From Alphaproteobacteria bacterium (GTDB lineage Bacteria > Pseudomonadota > Alphaproteobacteria > TMED109), in contig JAGWAT010000003.1 of NCBI GenBank assembly GCA_021296265.1, forward strand, positions 206,960 to 241,443: a DNA stretch of 34,484 bases, given 5' to 3'. The position numbers were made by a program, and so were the translations under genes. Numbering within the stretch: position 1 is the first letter of the stretch; each line of letters begins with the position of its first letter. The notes below the pieces were generated by a model that saw only the letters and a program-made list of their open reading frames with translations, was not told where the DNA came from and did not search any database. This document shows positions 9,512-18,933 of this stretch, in pieces.

Positions 9512-10252
9512 ATGGCTCGTGCCAACGCTTCCCCTGCCGCCGTCGATCCGGACGAAATCGCCCGTTTCGATCGGCTCGCGGCCGAGTGGTGGGACCCTGC
9601 GGGCCCGATGGCGCCGCTCCATGCCATGAATCCCGCGCGGCTGGGCTTCATCCGCGATCAGGTGGCAGTCGACAGCGGCATGCGCCGCCCCCTCGATGGG
9701 GTCCGGGCGCTCGACATCGGCTGCGGGGCCGGCCTGGTGGCGGAGCCTCTGGCCCGAATGGGCGCCCGGGTCACGGCGATCGATGCGGCCTCGGCCCAGC
9801 TGGAGGCGGCGCGGCGACACGCCGCCGTGGAGGGGCTGGAGATCGACTACCAGGCCGCGGCTCTTGCCGATCTCGCCGCCGGCGGGCAACGGTTCGATCT
9901 GGTGACCGCGCTCGAGGTCGTGGAGCATGTTCCGGATCCGGATGCGTTCCTAGGCCAGGCGGCGGCCTGCGTGGCGCCCGGCGGCGTGCTGGTCGGATCC
10001 ACGCTGAACCGGACGCTCGCGGCCCTGGCCAAGGCCATCATCGGGGCCGAGTACGTTCTGGGTTTGCTGCCCCGGGGCACGCACCGGTTCTCGAAATTTG
10101 TCCGCCCCTCCGAGTTCGCAGCCCCGCTGACAGTGGCCGGTCTGCAGGTGACCGCGATCCGGGGACTGCACTACCGGGCACTCGGCGGCGGATGGGCGCT
10201 CGGTGACGACGTGTCGGTGAACTACATCCTCGCCGCTGTCCGTCCGGGCTAG
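9512..10252 (+). CDS. ubiG: ubiquinone biosynthesis O-methyltransferase
   Basis: UbiG carries out both O-methylations in ubiquinone synthesis with S-adenosylmethionine. The protein is 246 residues. The N-terminus has the family's [16 protein letters not shown], followed by the SAM loop [26 protein letters not shown], and the C-terminal [16 protein letters not shown] 9512 is preferred over an in-frame TTG at 9494 because GGAGG lies about 8 nt upstream. It is divergent from lysC and ends convergently with secA: the two stop codons share one CTAG. Confidence 0.96.
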   Translation: MARANASPAAVDPDEIARFDRLAAEWWDPAGPMAPLHAMNPARLGFIRDQVAVDSGMRRPLDGVRALDIGCGAGLVAEPLARMGARVTAIDAASAQLEAARRHAAVEGLEIDYQAAALADLAAGGQRFDLVTALEVVEHVPDPDAFLGQAAACVAPGGVLVGSTLNRTLAALAKAIIGAEYVLGLLPRGTHRFSKFVRPSEFAAPLTVAGLQVTAIRGLHYRALGGGWALGDDVSVNYILAAVRPG

Positions 10253-12885
10253 GTCTGACCGTGGCAGTGCTTGTACTTGCGTCCCGAGCCGCAGGGGCAA
10301 GGGTCATTCCGACCGACCCGGCGCCGGGTACGGGGCGTGCTGTCGCCGCGCGCCAGGGCCGGGCCCGTCTGAGGAGAGGCCACGGGCGGTGGTGATGGCG
10401 GAACCGCGCGCGCCTGCATCTGCTCCACGGGGAACGACAGGAGAATGCGGGTGAGCGTATGCCGCATGGCATTCAGCATGCGGTCGAAGAGCTCGAAGGC
10501 TTCGCGCTTGTACTCGTTCAGCGGGTCACGCTGGCCGTAGGCGCGCAGGCCGATGCCTTGGCGCAGGTGCTCCAGTGCCTGCAGATGCTCCTTCCAGAGG
10601 CTGTCGAGGATCTGCAGGAGTAACTGCTTTTCCAGGGTGCGAAAGACATCGGTGCCGATCCGGGCCTCCTGGGTGGCCATGTGCGCGTCCAGCGCCTCGT
10701 TGATCTGGGTGCGGAGCGTGTCTTCGTCGGCGCCTTCGGCCGCTGCCCATTCGGCGACCGGAAGTGCCAGGCCCGAGAGCGCACGGAGGGTCCGCGTCAG
10801 GGGCTCGATTTCCCACTGCTCGGCGTATGCCTTCGGCGGCACGAACCGCTCCAGAAGTTCCTCGACGATGTCGCGACGCATGTCGACGACCGTGTCGGAG
10901 ACATCGCCGCCCTCCATGAGTTCACGCCGCTGCTCGTAGATCACCTTCCGCTGCTCGTTCATGACGTCGTCGAACCTCAGCAGGTTCTTGCGGATCTCGA
11001 AATTGCGCTGCTCGACCTTCACCTGAGCCTTCTCGATGGCGCGGTTGACCCACGGATGGACGATTGCCTCGCCTTCCTCCAGGCCTAGGCGGGACAGCAT
11101 GTTTTCCAACCGCTCGCCGCCAAAGATCCGCATTAGGTCATCCTCGAGCGACAGGAAGAACTTCGACATCCCGGGATCACCCTGACGGCCCGAGCGGCCC
11201 CGGAGCTGGTTGTCGATGCGGCGGCTCTCGTGCCGTTCGGTTCCGAGCACGTAGAGACCGCCGCCGGCCAGCGCCTGCTGCTTGGCCGCCTCGATTTCCG
11301 CCCGGATTGCGCGCACCCGCGCATCGTCCGTGTGGCCGTCGTCGTCGACCGCGGCATCCAGGCGCATCTCCAGATTGCCGCCGAGTTGGATGTCCGTCCC
11401 CCGACCCGCCATGTTGGTCGCGATGGTCACCGTGCCCGGGACCCCGGCCTGGGCAATAATGGAGGCTTCCCGCTCGTGGTAGCGGGCGTTTAGTACCTGG
11501 TGCGGGATCTTGGCCTTTGTCAGGCGCTTGGACAGGTCCTCGGACTTCTCGATGCTGGTGGTGCCGACCAGGACCGGCTGCCGGCGGGTTCGCGCGGCCC
11601 GGATCTCGTCGGTGATCGCCTGCCACTTCTCGGCGGCCGTCCGGTACACCTCGTCGTCGCAGTCGTCGCGGATCATGGTCCGGTGGGTCGGAACCTCGAC
11701 AACGTCCACGCCGTAGATCTGCCCGAATTCGCTGGCCTCGGTCACGGCCGTGCCGGTCATGCCGGAGAGCTTCGGGTACAGGCGGAAATAGTTCTGGAAC
11801 GTGACCGACGCGAAGGTCTGGTTCTCGCGCTTGACCTCAACCCGCTCCTTGGCCTCGATTGCCTGGTGCAGGCCGTCCGAGTACCGCCTTCCCTCCATCA
11901 TCCGCCCGGTGAACTCGTCGATGATCACGACCTCGCCGTTGCGCACGATGTAGTCGCGGTCCCGCTGGAACAGGAGATGTGCCCGCAACGCCTGATGGAG
12001 GTGGTGCAGGACGCTCACGTTATCGGCGTCGTAGAGTCCTCCCTCCTTTATCAGCCCGGCCGTCCGGGCGAGCTCTTCCACGTGCTGGCTGCCGGTCTCG
12101 GTGAACGACGCAGACCGTGATTTCTCGTCGACGTCATGGTCTTCGGGCCGGAGCATCGGGATGACCCGATCGACGCCGCGATAGAGCTCGGACGTGTCCT
12201 CGGCCGGGCCGGAAATGATCAGGGGCGTCCTGGCCTCGTCGATCAGGATGCTGTCGACCTCGTCAACGATGGCCAGCTGAAACGGCCGTTGAACCATGTC
12301 AGCCAGCCGGTGCTTCATGTTGTCGCGGAGGTAGTCGAACCCGAATTCGTTGTTCGTTCCGTAGGTGATGTCGGCGCGGTAGGCGGACCGGCGCTCCTCG
12401 TCGTCGAGACCCGGCACGATGCAGCCGACCTCGAGACCGAGGAATGCGTAGATCGCACCCATCCAGCCGGCGTCCCGGCGCGCCAGGTAGTCGTTGACGG
12501 TCACGATGTGCACGCTGCCGGCGAGCGCATTGAGGTACGCGGGCAGCGTCGCGACGAGGGTCTTGCCCTCCCCGGTCTTCATCTCGGCAATGCTGCCCTG
12601 GTGGAGCACGATGCCGCCGATGAGCTGCACGTCGAAGGGGCGTTGCCCGAGCGTCCGCTGAGCCGCCTCACGGACGGTGGCGAATGCTTCCGGCAGGAGA
12701 TCGTCGAGGGTTTCGCCAGCCGCCAGCCGCTCGCGGAACTGGTCCGTTCGAGCCCGCAGGGCGTCGTCCGTGCAGGCCTGCGCTTCGGCCTCGAGCGTAT
12801 TGATGTACTCGACGGTCTGGCGGTATTTCCGAAGTGTGCGCTCGTTCGGTGTCCCGAAGATGCGCTGGGCAACAGCACCTAGCAT
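10249..12885 (-). CDS. secA: preprotein translocase ATPase SecA
   Basis: SecA drives protein export through SecYEG. The 878-residue sequence is complete: Walker A MKTGEGKT (102-109), the [14 protein letters not shown] block, the preprotein cross-linking region with [11 protein letters not shown], the second ATPase half with [10 protein letters not shown] and [11 protein letters not shown], and the scaffold and wing domains. It ends in a C-terminal zinc motif, [14 protein letters not shown], used for SecB and lipid contact. ATG 12885 gives [10 protein letters not shown], typical for alphaproteobacterial SecA. Confidence 0.98.
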   Translation of the reverse strand: MLGAVAQRIFGTPNERTLRKYRQTVEYINTLEAEAQACTDDALRARTDQFRERLAAGETLDDLLPEAFATVREAAQRTLGQRPFDVQLIGGIVLHQGSIAEMKTGEGKTLVATLPAYLNALAGSVHIVTVNDYLARRDAGWMGAIYAFLGLEVGCIVPGLDDEERRSAYRADITYGTNNEFGFDYLRDNMKHRLADMVQRPFQLAIVDEVDSILIDEARTPLIISGPAEDTSELYRGVDRVIPMLRPEDHDVDEKSRSASFTETGSQHVEELARTAGLIKEGGLYDADNVSVLHHLHQALRAHLLFQRDRDYIVRNGEVVIIDEFTGRMMEGRRYSDGLHQAIEAKERVEVKRENQTFASVTFQNYFRLYPKLSGMTGTAVTEASEFGQIYGVDVVEVPTHRTMIRDDCDDEVYRTAAEKWQAITDEIRAARTRRQPVLVGTTSIEKSEDLSKRLTKAKIPHQVLNARYHEREASIIAQAGVPGTVTIATNMAGRGTDIQLGGNLEMRLDAAVDDDGHTDDARVRAIRAEIEAAKQQALAGGGLYVLGTERHESRRIDNQLRGRSGRQGDPGMSKFFLSLEDDLMRIFGGERLENMLSRLGLEEGEAIVHPWVNRAIEKAQVKVEQRNFEIRKNLLRFDDVMNEQRKVIYEQRRELMEGGDVSDTVVDMRRDIVEELLERFVPPKAYAEQWEIEPLTRTLRALSGLALPVAEWAAAEGADEDTLRTQINEALDAHMATQEARIGTDVFRTLEKQLLLQILDSLWKEHLQALEHLRQGIGLRAYGQRDPLNEYKREAFELFDRMLNAMRHTLTRILLSFPVEQMQARAVPPSPPPVASPQTGPALARGDSTPRTRRRVGRNDPCPCGSGRKYKHCHGQT

Positions 12886-12937
12886 GGCGGCCTTTCCGGG
12901 GGAGCGCGAGCCCCGGCAACAGCTTTCGATGGGGACT

Positions 12938-12945
12938 TATATATA
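12938..12945 (-). promoter_or_regulatory. possible secA -10 element
   Basis: A TATATATA run about 55 nt upstream of the secA start is the only AT-rich patch in the region and could be the -10 of a secA promoter. No clear TTGACA-like hexamer sits 16-18 nt upstream of it. Confidence 0.3.
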
Positions 12946-13124
12946 GGAACGCCCGTGGCGACTTCCGATACCGTTCCGGCGACGCGCGGAGGCAGCGCTC
13001 CGCCGGGCCCGGGGCGTCAGCCCGCATCCTGCCGCCGCCACGGGAAACGGATGTCTCCGCCTAGTCCCACCCGTGAACGGGCCGAACCGAACCCGTTGCG
13101 GGACGCTGCGATCGTAGCATGTTT

Positions 13125-13153
13125 CTGACTCGCCCATGTGAAGCCCCTACAAT
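13125..13153 (+). promoter_or_regulatory. predicted argJ promoter
   Basis: CTGACT (13125-13130), a 17-nt spacer and TACAAT (13148-13153) form a reasonable sigma70-type promoter reading towards argJ, about 110 nt upstream of its start. Confidence 0.4.
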
Positions 13154-13264
13154 GCGCGCCCGCTCGGTGGGAGACGATGGCGGCCGGGAACCCGGAAGGG
13201 AATTCGGACCACAAGCCCGTTGCCGGGCCGGGCTCCATGCTCCCGCTCCCGCTCGGTTGTTGTG

Positions 13265-14497
13265 ATGTCTGATCGCGCCCCTCTTGCCCCGCCCCGCTTT
13301 CCGGACCTGCCGGACATCTCCGGTCTCGTACTCTCGTCCGGCCACTGCGGCATCCGCACGCCGGGCCGCCGGGACCTGCTGATTGCCAGCCTGCCGGGCG
13401 CGGCCGGCGCCGCCGTCCGGCTGACCCGGTCGCGCACGGCGTCCCCGGCGGTGCTCTGGTGCAAGCGCATCCGGCGGCGTCGGCGGGCCCGGGCCCTTGT
13501 GGTCAACTCGGGTAACGCCAACGCCTTCACGGGCCAGCCGGGTCGGGCCGCGGTTCGCGCCACTGCCGAAGCTGTCGCGGGCGCCGTCGGCTGCCGCGCG
13601 CATGACGTCTACGTCGCCTCGACCGGGGTCATCGGCGAGCCGCTGCCGCTGCCGCAAATCCTGGACGCGATCCCTGCGATCGCATCAGGTGCCGGCGATA
13701 CCGGGTGGGAGGCCGCCGCCGAGGCCATCATGACCACGGACACGTTTCCGAAGGGGGCCGGGGCGGAGACCCGGATCGACGGCCGAACGGTGCACATCGG
13801 CGGCATCGCGAAGGGGTCCGGGATGATCGCGCCGGACATGGGCACCATGCTCGCTTTCGTGTTCACCGACGCGGATCTGCCGGGCAGCGTCCTCGACGAG
13901 CTGCTCGGCCCGCTGACCGATCGCACGTTCAATTCCATCACCGTCGACAGCGATACCTCCACCAGCGACACGTGTGCCCTGTTCGCGACCCGGCGGACGC
14001 CGGCCGAGACGCCGGTCGAATCGGCGGACGATCCCCGGCTCGACGCGTTCCGGGAAGCGCTGGAAGGCGTGATGGGCGATCTCGCGCGCCAGATTGTTCG
14101 GGACGGGGAGGGGGCCACGAAATTGGTGACCGTGACGGTCCGGGATGCCGCCCGCCCGGCGCACGCGCGGGCGGTGGCGTTTGCGATTGCCAATTCACCG
14201 CTGGTGAAGACGGCCGTGGCCGGCGAGGACGCCAACTGGGGCCGTATCGTGATGGCGGTGGGCAAGGCCGGGGTGCCGGTGAACGCTGAGCGCGTCGGAA
14301 TCAGCATCGGCGGCATTCCGGTCGCGCGCGGCGGGAGTGTTGTGGCGGGCTACGACGAAGCGCCGGTCACCCGCCACATGCAGGGGCCAGAGATCTCGCT
14401 GGAAGTGTCCCTCGGCGTCGGTACCGAGCAGGCCACGGTGTGGACCTGCGACCTCACGCATGGGTACATCGCGATCAATGCCGATTACCGGAGTTGA
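13265..14497 (+). CDS. argJ: bifunctional ornithine acetyltransferase / N-acetylglutamate synthase
   Basis: ArgJ transfers the acetyl group from N-acetylornithine to glutamate, closing the arginine acetyl cycle. The protein is 410 residues. It cleaves itself before a nucleophilic Thr, here T194 in KGSGMIAPDMGTML; the residue before it is Gly instead of the more usual Ala. The substrate-binding NSGNANAFTG (81-90) and the C-terminal EDANWGRI block are present. ATG 13265 is chosen because the family starts close to SPLAP..FP; the longer in-frame TTG at 13220 adds an unlikely tail. The 3' end overlaps the Nudix gene by 20 nt. Confidence 0.96.
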   Translation: MSDRAPLAPPRFPDLPDISGLVLSSGHCGIRTPGRRDLLIASLPGAAGAAVRLTRSRTASPAVLWCKRIRRRRRARALVVNSGNANAFTGQPGRAAVRATAEAVAGAVGCRAHDVYVASTGVIGEPLPLPQILDAIPAIASGAGDTGWEAAAEAIMTTDTFPKGAGAETRIDGRTVHIGGIAKGSGMIAPDMGTMLAFVFTDADLPGSVLDELLGPLTDRTFNSITVDSDTSTSDTCALFATRRTPAETPVESADDPRLDAFREALEGVMGDLARQIVRDGEGATKLVTVTVRDAARPAHARAVAFAIANSPLVKTAVAGEDANWGRIVMAVGKAGVPVNAERVGISIGGIPVARGGSVVAGYDEAPVTRHMQGPEISLEVSLGVGTEQATVWTCDLTHGYIAINADYRS

Positions 14498-14903
14498 TCG
14501 ACCGCTGGTACTGGTTGCGGCCGGCGCACTGGTCAATGCGGACTCGCGCTTGCTGCTGACGCGTCGGCCCCCTGGGAAACCGATGGCTGGGCTCTGGGAA
14601 CTGCCCGGCGGCAAGGTGGAAGCAGGCGAAACGCCGGAAGCCGCGCTGGTGCGCGAGTTGGGCGAGGAACTGGGGCTACGGGCGCAAACCGCTGACCTCG
14701 AGCCACTGACCTTCGCGAGCCACGGGTACGCGGCTATGCACCTGCTGATGCCGGTGTTCGTCCTGCGCCGCTGGAACGGGGAGCCGAAGGCGCGGGAGCT
14801 GCAGGAGCTGGCTTGGGTGTCGGCCGCCGAGCTTGATTCCTTGGCGATGCCGGCCGCCGACCGGCCGCTGGCTCCGTGCCTGAAGGTCTTGCTCTCGGCC
14901 TGA
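14478..14903 (+). CDS. mutT: MutT-like Nudix hydrolase (8-oxo-dGTP diphosphatase)
   Basis: This is a 141-residue Nudix hydrolase, probably the MutT enzyme that removes oxidised 8-oxo-dGTP from the nucleotide pool. The Nudix box GX5EX7REUXEEXGU is complete at about 45-67 (GKVEAGE ... RELGEELGL). The preceding PMAGLWELPGG and the later SHGYAAMHLLMPVF agree with MutT. ATG 14478 lies inside the last codons of argJ (20-nt overlap), so it is likely translated from the argJ transcript. The argJ-mutT-methyltransferase order is common in Alphaproteobacteria. Other Nudix substrates cannot be excluded. Confidence 0.9.
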   Translation: MPITGVDRPLVLVAAGALVNADSRLLLTRRPPGKPMAGLWELPGGKVEAGETPEAALVRELGEELGLRAQTADLEPLTFASHGYAAMHLLMPVFVLRRWNGEPKARELQELAWVSAAELDSLAMPAADRPLAPCLKVLLSA

Positions 14904-14941
14904 TACCGTCCGCGCCCGCCGGTTGTCGCCCATGCCCGTGA

Positions 14942-15790
14942 TCATGCGGTCGGGCCCGGTGGCACGCGACCCGTCAACGTCACAAGATCGAACGACGCCG
15001 CGATGCCGCCGCCGGCATGCCGGTACCGCGCTTCGTAGAGGCGGCACGCCTGCCTGAATGTCGGTCGCGACAGCCGTCTGCTGACCGTCGCCTGCAGGCC
15101 GCCGCGCTCGCCGGCGCGGCCCAGTGCCCGCAACAGGGCTCCCACGCCGTCGAACACGAGCTGTCGCCGGTCGATGTCGGCGATCGGCATGGTGAAGCCA
15201 GCGCGAGGCAGCAGGTTGCCCAGGGTCTGAACGTCCGCGAACGGCGGCACCCGGAGCGTGGCCCCGCCCGTGGCGGCCGCTTCGGCCTCGAGCAGGGCCT
15301 CCCGAAGCTCGCACAGCGTTTCCTCCGCTGGCAACGACGCAAGGAACAGCCCGCCGGGACGGAGGAGACGGCGGATCTGGACGAGGGTGCCGGGCAGGTC
15401 GTTCACCCGGTGCAGCGCGAGGGGCGCCAACACCGTATCGAAGGCTTCGTCGGCGAAGGGGAGGAACTCTTCGTCCCCGATCGCGCCCGGCGCGTTAGCC
15501 AGGCAGGCCGGATCCGGCGCGAGGACGGTGAGGTCGTTGACGCGGTGTCGCCGCTGGACGAGGCGAACGATTGAACCGTGGCGGGCGCCGAGCAGGAGAC
15601 ATGCCTCGGAGGACTCCTGAAGCTCGTCGAGTCGTTCGAGGAGCGCTTCGACCAGTTCGCAGAGCAGGTCGGGCGGTTCCCAGCGGGCGCAGCGCGCCAG
15701 ACGCCGCCGGCCAGCGCGCCGGTCGAAGAGCTGCGGAACCTCGGACGGGGTGGTCGGCGGGCGACCAGTGACCGTCACGCCGGCATGCAT
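14942..15790 (-). CDS. BioC/NDUFAF5-like SAM-dependent methyltransferase
   Basis: This 282-residue class I methyltransferase starts with a degenerate FDRRAGRRRLARCAR segment typical of the alphaproteobacterial relatives of NDUFAF5, the complex I arginine hydroxylase/assembly factor; it also resembles BioC. The SAM loop is weak (LLLGARHGSIVR instead of LDLGCGTG). The following LPFADEAFDTVLAPLALHRVNDLPG and LRPGGLF blocks fit the fold. Relatives have comF and grxC nearby, but here the neighbour is a reductase gene whose end it overlaps by 16 nt. Function in complex I assembly is inferred from family only. It converges with mutT, 38 nt apart. Confidence 0.8.
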   Translation of the reverse strand: MHAGVTVTGRPPTTPSEVPQLFDRRAGRRRLARCARWEPPDLLCELVEALLERLDELQESSEACLLLGARHGSIVRLVQRRHRVNDLTVLAPDPACLANAPGAIGDEEFLPFADEAFDTVLAPLALHRVNDLPGTLVQIRRLLRPGGLFLASLPAEETLCELREALLEAEAAATGGATLRVPPFADVQTLGNLLPRAGFTMPIADIDRRQLVFDGVGALLRALGRAGERGGLQATVSRRLSRPTFRQACRLYEARYRHAGGGIAASFDLVTLTGRVPPGPTA

Positions 15791-16761
15791 CCCTGCGTGA
15801 CCGCGCGCTGCCGGACCAGGGCGTAGACCAGGTCGATCGTCGGCGTGTCGACGCCGACCAGCCGCCCAACCTCGGAGATCGCGAGCGTGAGGGCATCGAT
15901 CTCGAGGGGTCGGCCCTGTTCCAAATCCTGCAGCGTCGACGACTTGTGGGCGCCAACCGCGCCTGCCCCGTCGATCCGGGTTTCGATATCGAGCGCGAAG
16001 CGCACGCCGAGCGCGTTCGCCACCTGCTCGCCTTCTCGCATCATCGCGCGGATGACCGCTCGCACCGGCGGGTCGGCGGCCAGTTCCGCAAGGGTTCCGC
16101 CGGTGAGTGCGCTCACCGGGTTGAATGCCAGGTTGCCCCAGAGCTTCATCCAGACGTCGGCGCGAAGGTTGCGGCGGACGGGCGCCTTGAAGCCTGCCTC
16201 GCTCAGCATGCGCCCGATGGAGCGGGCGCGATCGCTCACGCTACCGTCGGGTTCACCGACCAGCATGCGATTGCCCTCGATATGACGCACGTGGCCGGGC
16301 GCCGGCAGGTCGGCCGCGGGATACACGACGCAGCCCACCACTCGGCCGGGACCGAGGGCACGCCACTGCGCGCCGACGGGGTCGACCGCACGGACCTGAT
16401 GTCCCTCGTACGGATCACCGAAGCGGTGGAAGTACCACCAAGGGAACCCGTTGACGGCCGGCACCACGGCGGTGTCAGGCCCGAGGAGCGGAGTCATCGA
16501 TTCCGCAACTTCGGCCGCCGAATGCGCCTTCAGGCCCACAAGTACGACGTCCTGGACACCGAGTTCCGCCGGGTTGCTGGTCGCCGGCAGCCGCACGGTG
16601 AAATCGTCGTCGGGGTCGATACCGGTGCAGCGCAGGCCCCGTTCGCGTATCGCCGCGAGATGAGCCCCCCGGGCAATCAGCGAGACATCCACCCCGTTGC
16701 GCGCGAGCCGGGCCCCCACCAGCCCGCCGATGGCGCCGGCTCCGAATACGCAAACCTTCAC
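15775..16761 (-). CDS. 2-dehydropantoate 2-reductase family protein
   Basis: This is a 328-residue member of the ApbA/PanE family, NADPH-dependent reductases of 2-oxo acids. The N-terminal Rossmann motif is VFGAGAIGG, and the C-terminal helical domain keeps MKLWGNLAFNPVSALT and HKSSTLQDLEQGRPLEID. PanE makes pantoate for coenzyme A, but the family has many paralogues with other substrates, so I do not assign panE. The start is GTG 16761, overlapping the stop of the CoA ligase in GTGA. Together with the ligase and the downstream methyltransferase it forms an overlapping three-gene unit; the ligase partner hints at an acid-activating pathway. Confidence 0.85.
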   Translation of the reverse strand: MKVCVFGAGAIGGLVGARLARNGVDVSLIARGAHLAAIRERGLRCTGIDPDDDFTVRLPATSNPAELGVQDVVLVGLKAHSAAEVAESMTPLLGPDTAVVPAVNGFPWWYFHRFGDPYEGHQVRAVDPVGAQWRALGPGRVVGCVVYPAADLPAPGHVRHIEGNRMLVGEPDGSVSDRARSIGRMLSEAGFKAPVRRNLRADVWMKLWGNLAFNPVSALTGGTLAELAADPPVRAVIRAMMREGEQVANALGVRFALDIETRIDGAGAVGAHKSSTLQDLEQGRPLEIDALTLAISEVGRLVGVDTPTIDLVYALVRQRAVTQGCMPA

Positions 16762-18260
16762 GGCGCGAGCCCAAGCTGCTTGGCGAGTCCGATGCGCTGC
16801 AGCTTGCCGGTCGGCCCCTTGGGGATCTCGTCGACGACCAGCACCCGCCGCGGAACCTTGAACGCCGCCACGCGCTCCGCAACGAACCGTCGTAGCTCCT
16901 CCGGCGCCGGCGCCGCGCCCTCGGCCGCGACCACCGCGGCCGCGAGGTCCTCGCCGAGCCTGGCGTGCGGCACCGCGAATGCGACAGCCTGCACCACGTC
17001 GGGATGCGCCAGCAGGGCCTCGTCGACTTCGCGCGGACTGATCTTTTCGCCGCCGCGGTTCACGATTTCCTTGATCCGCCCCGCGAGGAAGAGGTAGCCG
17101 TCGCGGTCGAGACGTCCGAGGTCACCGGTCCGGAACCAGCCGTCGGTATACGCTTCGGCGTTGGCTTCGGGACGCTCGAGGTAGCCGGCCGTGACGTTGG
17201 GGCCGCGGATCACGACTTCTCCCACGGATTCATGCCCCAGCAGGTTGCCGCCCGGGTCCATGATGGCGACCTCGGGCCCGGCAGCCGGACCCACCGAGCC
17301 CGGTTTCCGGACGGCCGGCGGCAGCGGGTTCGACGCCATCTGGTGGGCCGCCTCGGTCATCCCGTAGCTCTCGATGACAGGCACTCCGAAGGTCGCTTCA
17401 AGCTCCGCCATCACCGTCGGTGGCAGGGATGCGCTGCTCGAGCGGATGACGCGGAGCGAGCTGGTGCTGATGGCCGCACGGTTGCGCGCGGCGCGCGCAA
17501 GGACCGCCTGGTGCATTGTCGGGACCGCGGAATACCAGCTCGGGGCGGCGTCGGTGAGCCAGCGGAAGAAGGCGAACGCGTCGAAGCCCGGGGACACCGC
17601 TACTGAACCACCAACGGCCAGCGGCGCAGCGAGACAGGCAACCAGGCCGTGAATGTGAAAGAGCGGCATCACGTTCAGGCAGCGATCTGCCGGCGTGAGC
17701 TCGAGGGTGGTCGCGATGTGGCGGGCGGACGCCTGCAGGTTGGCGTGAGTCAGGGGCACCAGCTTGGGGCGCGCCGTCGTGCCCGACGTATGCAGGAGCA
17801 GCGCGACATCGTCGGGGATTGCCGGTGCCCCGTCCGAAGGGGCGGCTCCCGTTGGGCCTTCCACGTGAAACCCGCCGGCCGTCGCCGAATCGGCGTGCAC
17901 GCGCAGGACCGGAATACCGAGCGCCTCCGCGGCGGCGACCGCCGGGCCGTCGGCGCCGGCCTCGGCCATCAATGCCGCCGCGCGGGTGTCAGCGAGGTAG
18001 AAGTCGCACTCCTCCCGACGGAGCGCGGGGTTGAGCGGCGCGGCTGTCCCGGTGGCGCTGGCGACCAGGAATGCCGCTGCCATGACGGGTCCGTTCGGGA
18101 GCTGAAGCGCGATCCGCATGCCCCTGCCGATCCCGCACCCGTGCAGGTCGGTACGGGTGGTAGCGATCAATTGCCGTAGGGCATCGTACGTGAGGGCCGC
18201 CCGGCCCGGCTCGACGAGTGCGGGTGCTGCGCCCTGTCCGCGGGCCAGAAGGGCCGTCAT
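16758..18260 (-). CDS. acyl-CoA synthetase, oxalate-CoA ligase-like
   Basis: This is a 500-residue AMP-forming ligase that activates a carboxylic acid as its CoA thioester. The P-loop-like LLHTSGTTARPKLV, the substrate-side WYSAVPTMHQAVL, SLRVIRSSSASL and YGMTEAAHQMASNPLP, and GWFRTGDLG, GRIKEIVNRGGEKISP and PTGKLQR at the C-terminus are all present. The block around SSSASL, TEAAHQMASNPLP and KPGSVG closely resembles oxalate-CoA ligases (yeast Pcs60, plant AAE3). That substrate is inferred from memory of the family, and other short acids are possible. ATG 18260 is chosen over an upstream start at 18356, whose extra 32 residues are unlike the family and cover a dyad that looks regulatory. Confidence 0.86.
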   Translation of the reverse strand: MTALLARGQGAAPALVEPGRAALTYDALRQLIATTRTDLHGCGIGRGMRIALQLPNGPVMAAAFLVASATGTAAPLNPALRREECDFYLADTRAAALMAEAGADGPAVAAAEALGIPVLRVHADSATAGGFHVEGPTGAAPSDGAPAIPDDVALLLHTSGTTARPKLVPLTHANLQASARHIATTLELTPADRCLNVMPLFHIHGLVACLAAPLAVGGSVAVSPGFDAFAFFRWLTDAAPSWYSAVPTMHQAVLARAARNRAAISTSSLRVIRSSSASLPPTVMAELEATFGVPVIESYGMTEAAHQMASNPLPPAVRKPGSVGPAAGPEVAIMDPGGNLLGHESVGEVVIRGPNVTAGYLERPEANAEAYTDGWFRTGDLGRLDRDGYLFLAGRIKEIVNRGGEKISPREVDEALLAHPDVVQAVAFAVPHARLGEDLAAAVVAAEGAAPAPEELRRFVAERVAAFKVPRRVLVVDEIPKGPTGKLQRIGLAKQLGLAP

Positions 18261-18271
18261 TGCGCAACGTT

Positions 18272-18290
18272 CTTGCATCGTGCATGCAAG
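18272..18290. promoter_or_regulatory. perfect dyad, candidate operator of the ligase operon
   Basis: CTTGCAT, a 5-nt spacer (CGTGC) and ATGCAAG form a perfect inverted repeat with 7-nt arms, 12-30 nt upstream of the ligase ATG. Its size and shape suit a dimeric repressor such as GntR or TetR family. No such regulator gene is in the window. Confidence 0.4.
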
Positions 18291-18393
18291 CATATCGGTG
18301 CTGGGACGCACGGTTGGGCAAACGACGGTGACCGTCCGATGGCCGGGCACAGCCACGTTCCTCCGGCATGGCCCGTGGAAGCAACTCGTCTTC

Positions 18394-18798
18394 CTACGGC
18401 CGTGGCGAGACGATGGCGTCGCATCGCGGGCCCGTTGCCCCCCTGGCTAGTTTCCGGTCCAGTGTGTTGAGCGCACCACCCAGCGCCTCGGCGAGGGCGA
18501 CATACCAAGTGTCGTGGCCAGTGAGGCTGCCCCGCAATTTCCATACGCGTGTGGCGAACGGCGCAAATGGAAACAATGTCAGTTCGAGCCGATGCAGACC
18601 ACGACAGGCGGTAGTGGCCTCCAGCCGGGAAAGCTCTCCGGTTCGTTCCAGGCGGCGCAGAATGTTGCTCGTTTCGACCAGCACTAGCTCGGGACCGATC
18701 AAGATCTTGGCCGCCGAGCCGGATCCCGACCAGACGCCGGTTGGCCCTGAATCGGCCAGCGCTGCGACCAGCACGGACGCATCGACGATCGCCGTCAC
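18394..18798 (-). CDS. PIN-domain ribonuclease, VapC-like
   Basis: This is a 134-residue PIN-domain protein, the fold of VapC toxins that cleave tRNA or rRNA with Mg/Mn. The acidic residues expected for the metal site are visible: D6 in AIVDAS, E42 in VETSNILRR, D96 in HDTWYVALAEAL and D114 in TLDRKLA. The start is GTG 18798. A VapC normally has a VapB antitoxin just upstream, but the 135 nt between it and the DUF899 gene encode no recognisable antitoxin, so it may be an orphan or a remnant of a toxin-antitoxin pair. A short frame ends at its start codon in a GTGA overlap. Confidence 0.83.
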   Translation of the reverse strand: MTAIVDASVLVAALADSGPTGVWSGSGSAAKILIGPELVLVETSNILRRLERTGELSRLEATTACRGLHRLELTLFPFAPFATRVWKLRGSLTGHDTWYVALAEALGGALNTLDRKLARGATGPRCDAIVSPRP

Positions 18799-18933
18799 GT
18801 CCGGCCGGAATCACGGGCACGCAGGATGCTGGCAGGCCGGATCCGAGGCCCTGTGGCTTCCTTTCGATCCCGAACCTGCTGCAACCATACTGCCGGTGAG
18901 TGAGGTCTACGACAGACGCAGGGCATCGCTTGC

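Larger units (their letters stand above)
12886..13264. other. secA/argJ divergent intergenic region
   Basis: These 379 nt hold no gene I can support. The strand facing argJ carries a plausible promoter near 13125-13153. The strand facing secA has an AT-rich TATATATA at about 12938-12945, standing out from GC-rich surroundings. In many relatives a parvulin-type peptidyl-prolyl isomerase gene precedes argJ; nothing like it is visible here. Confidence 0.5.
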
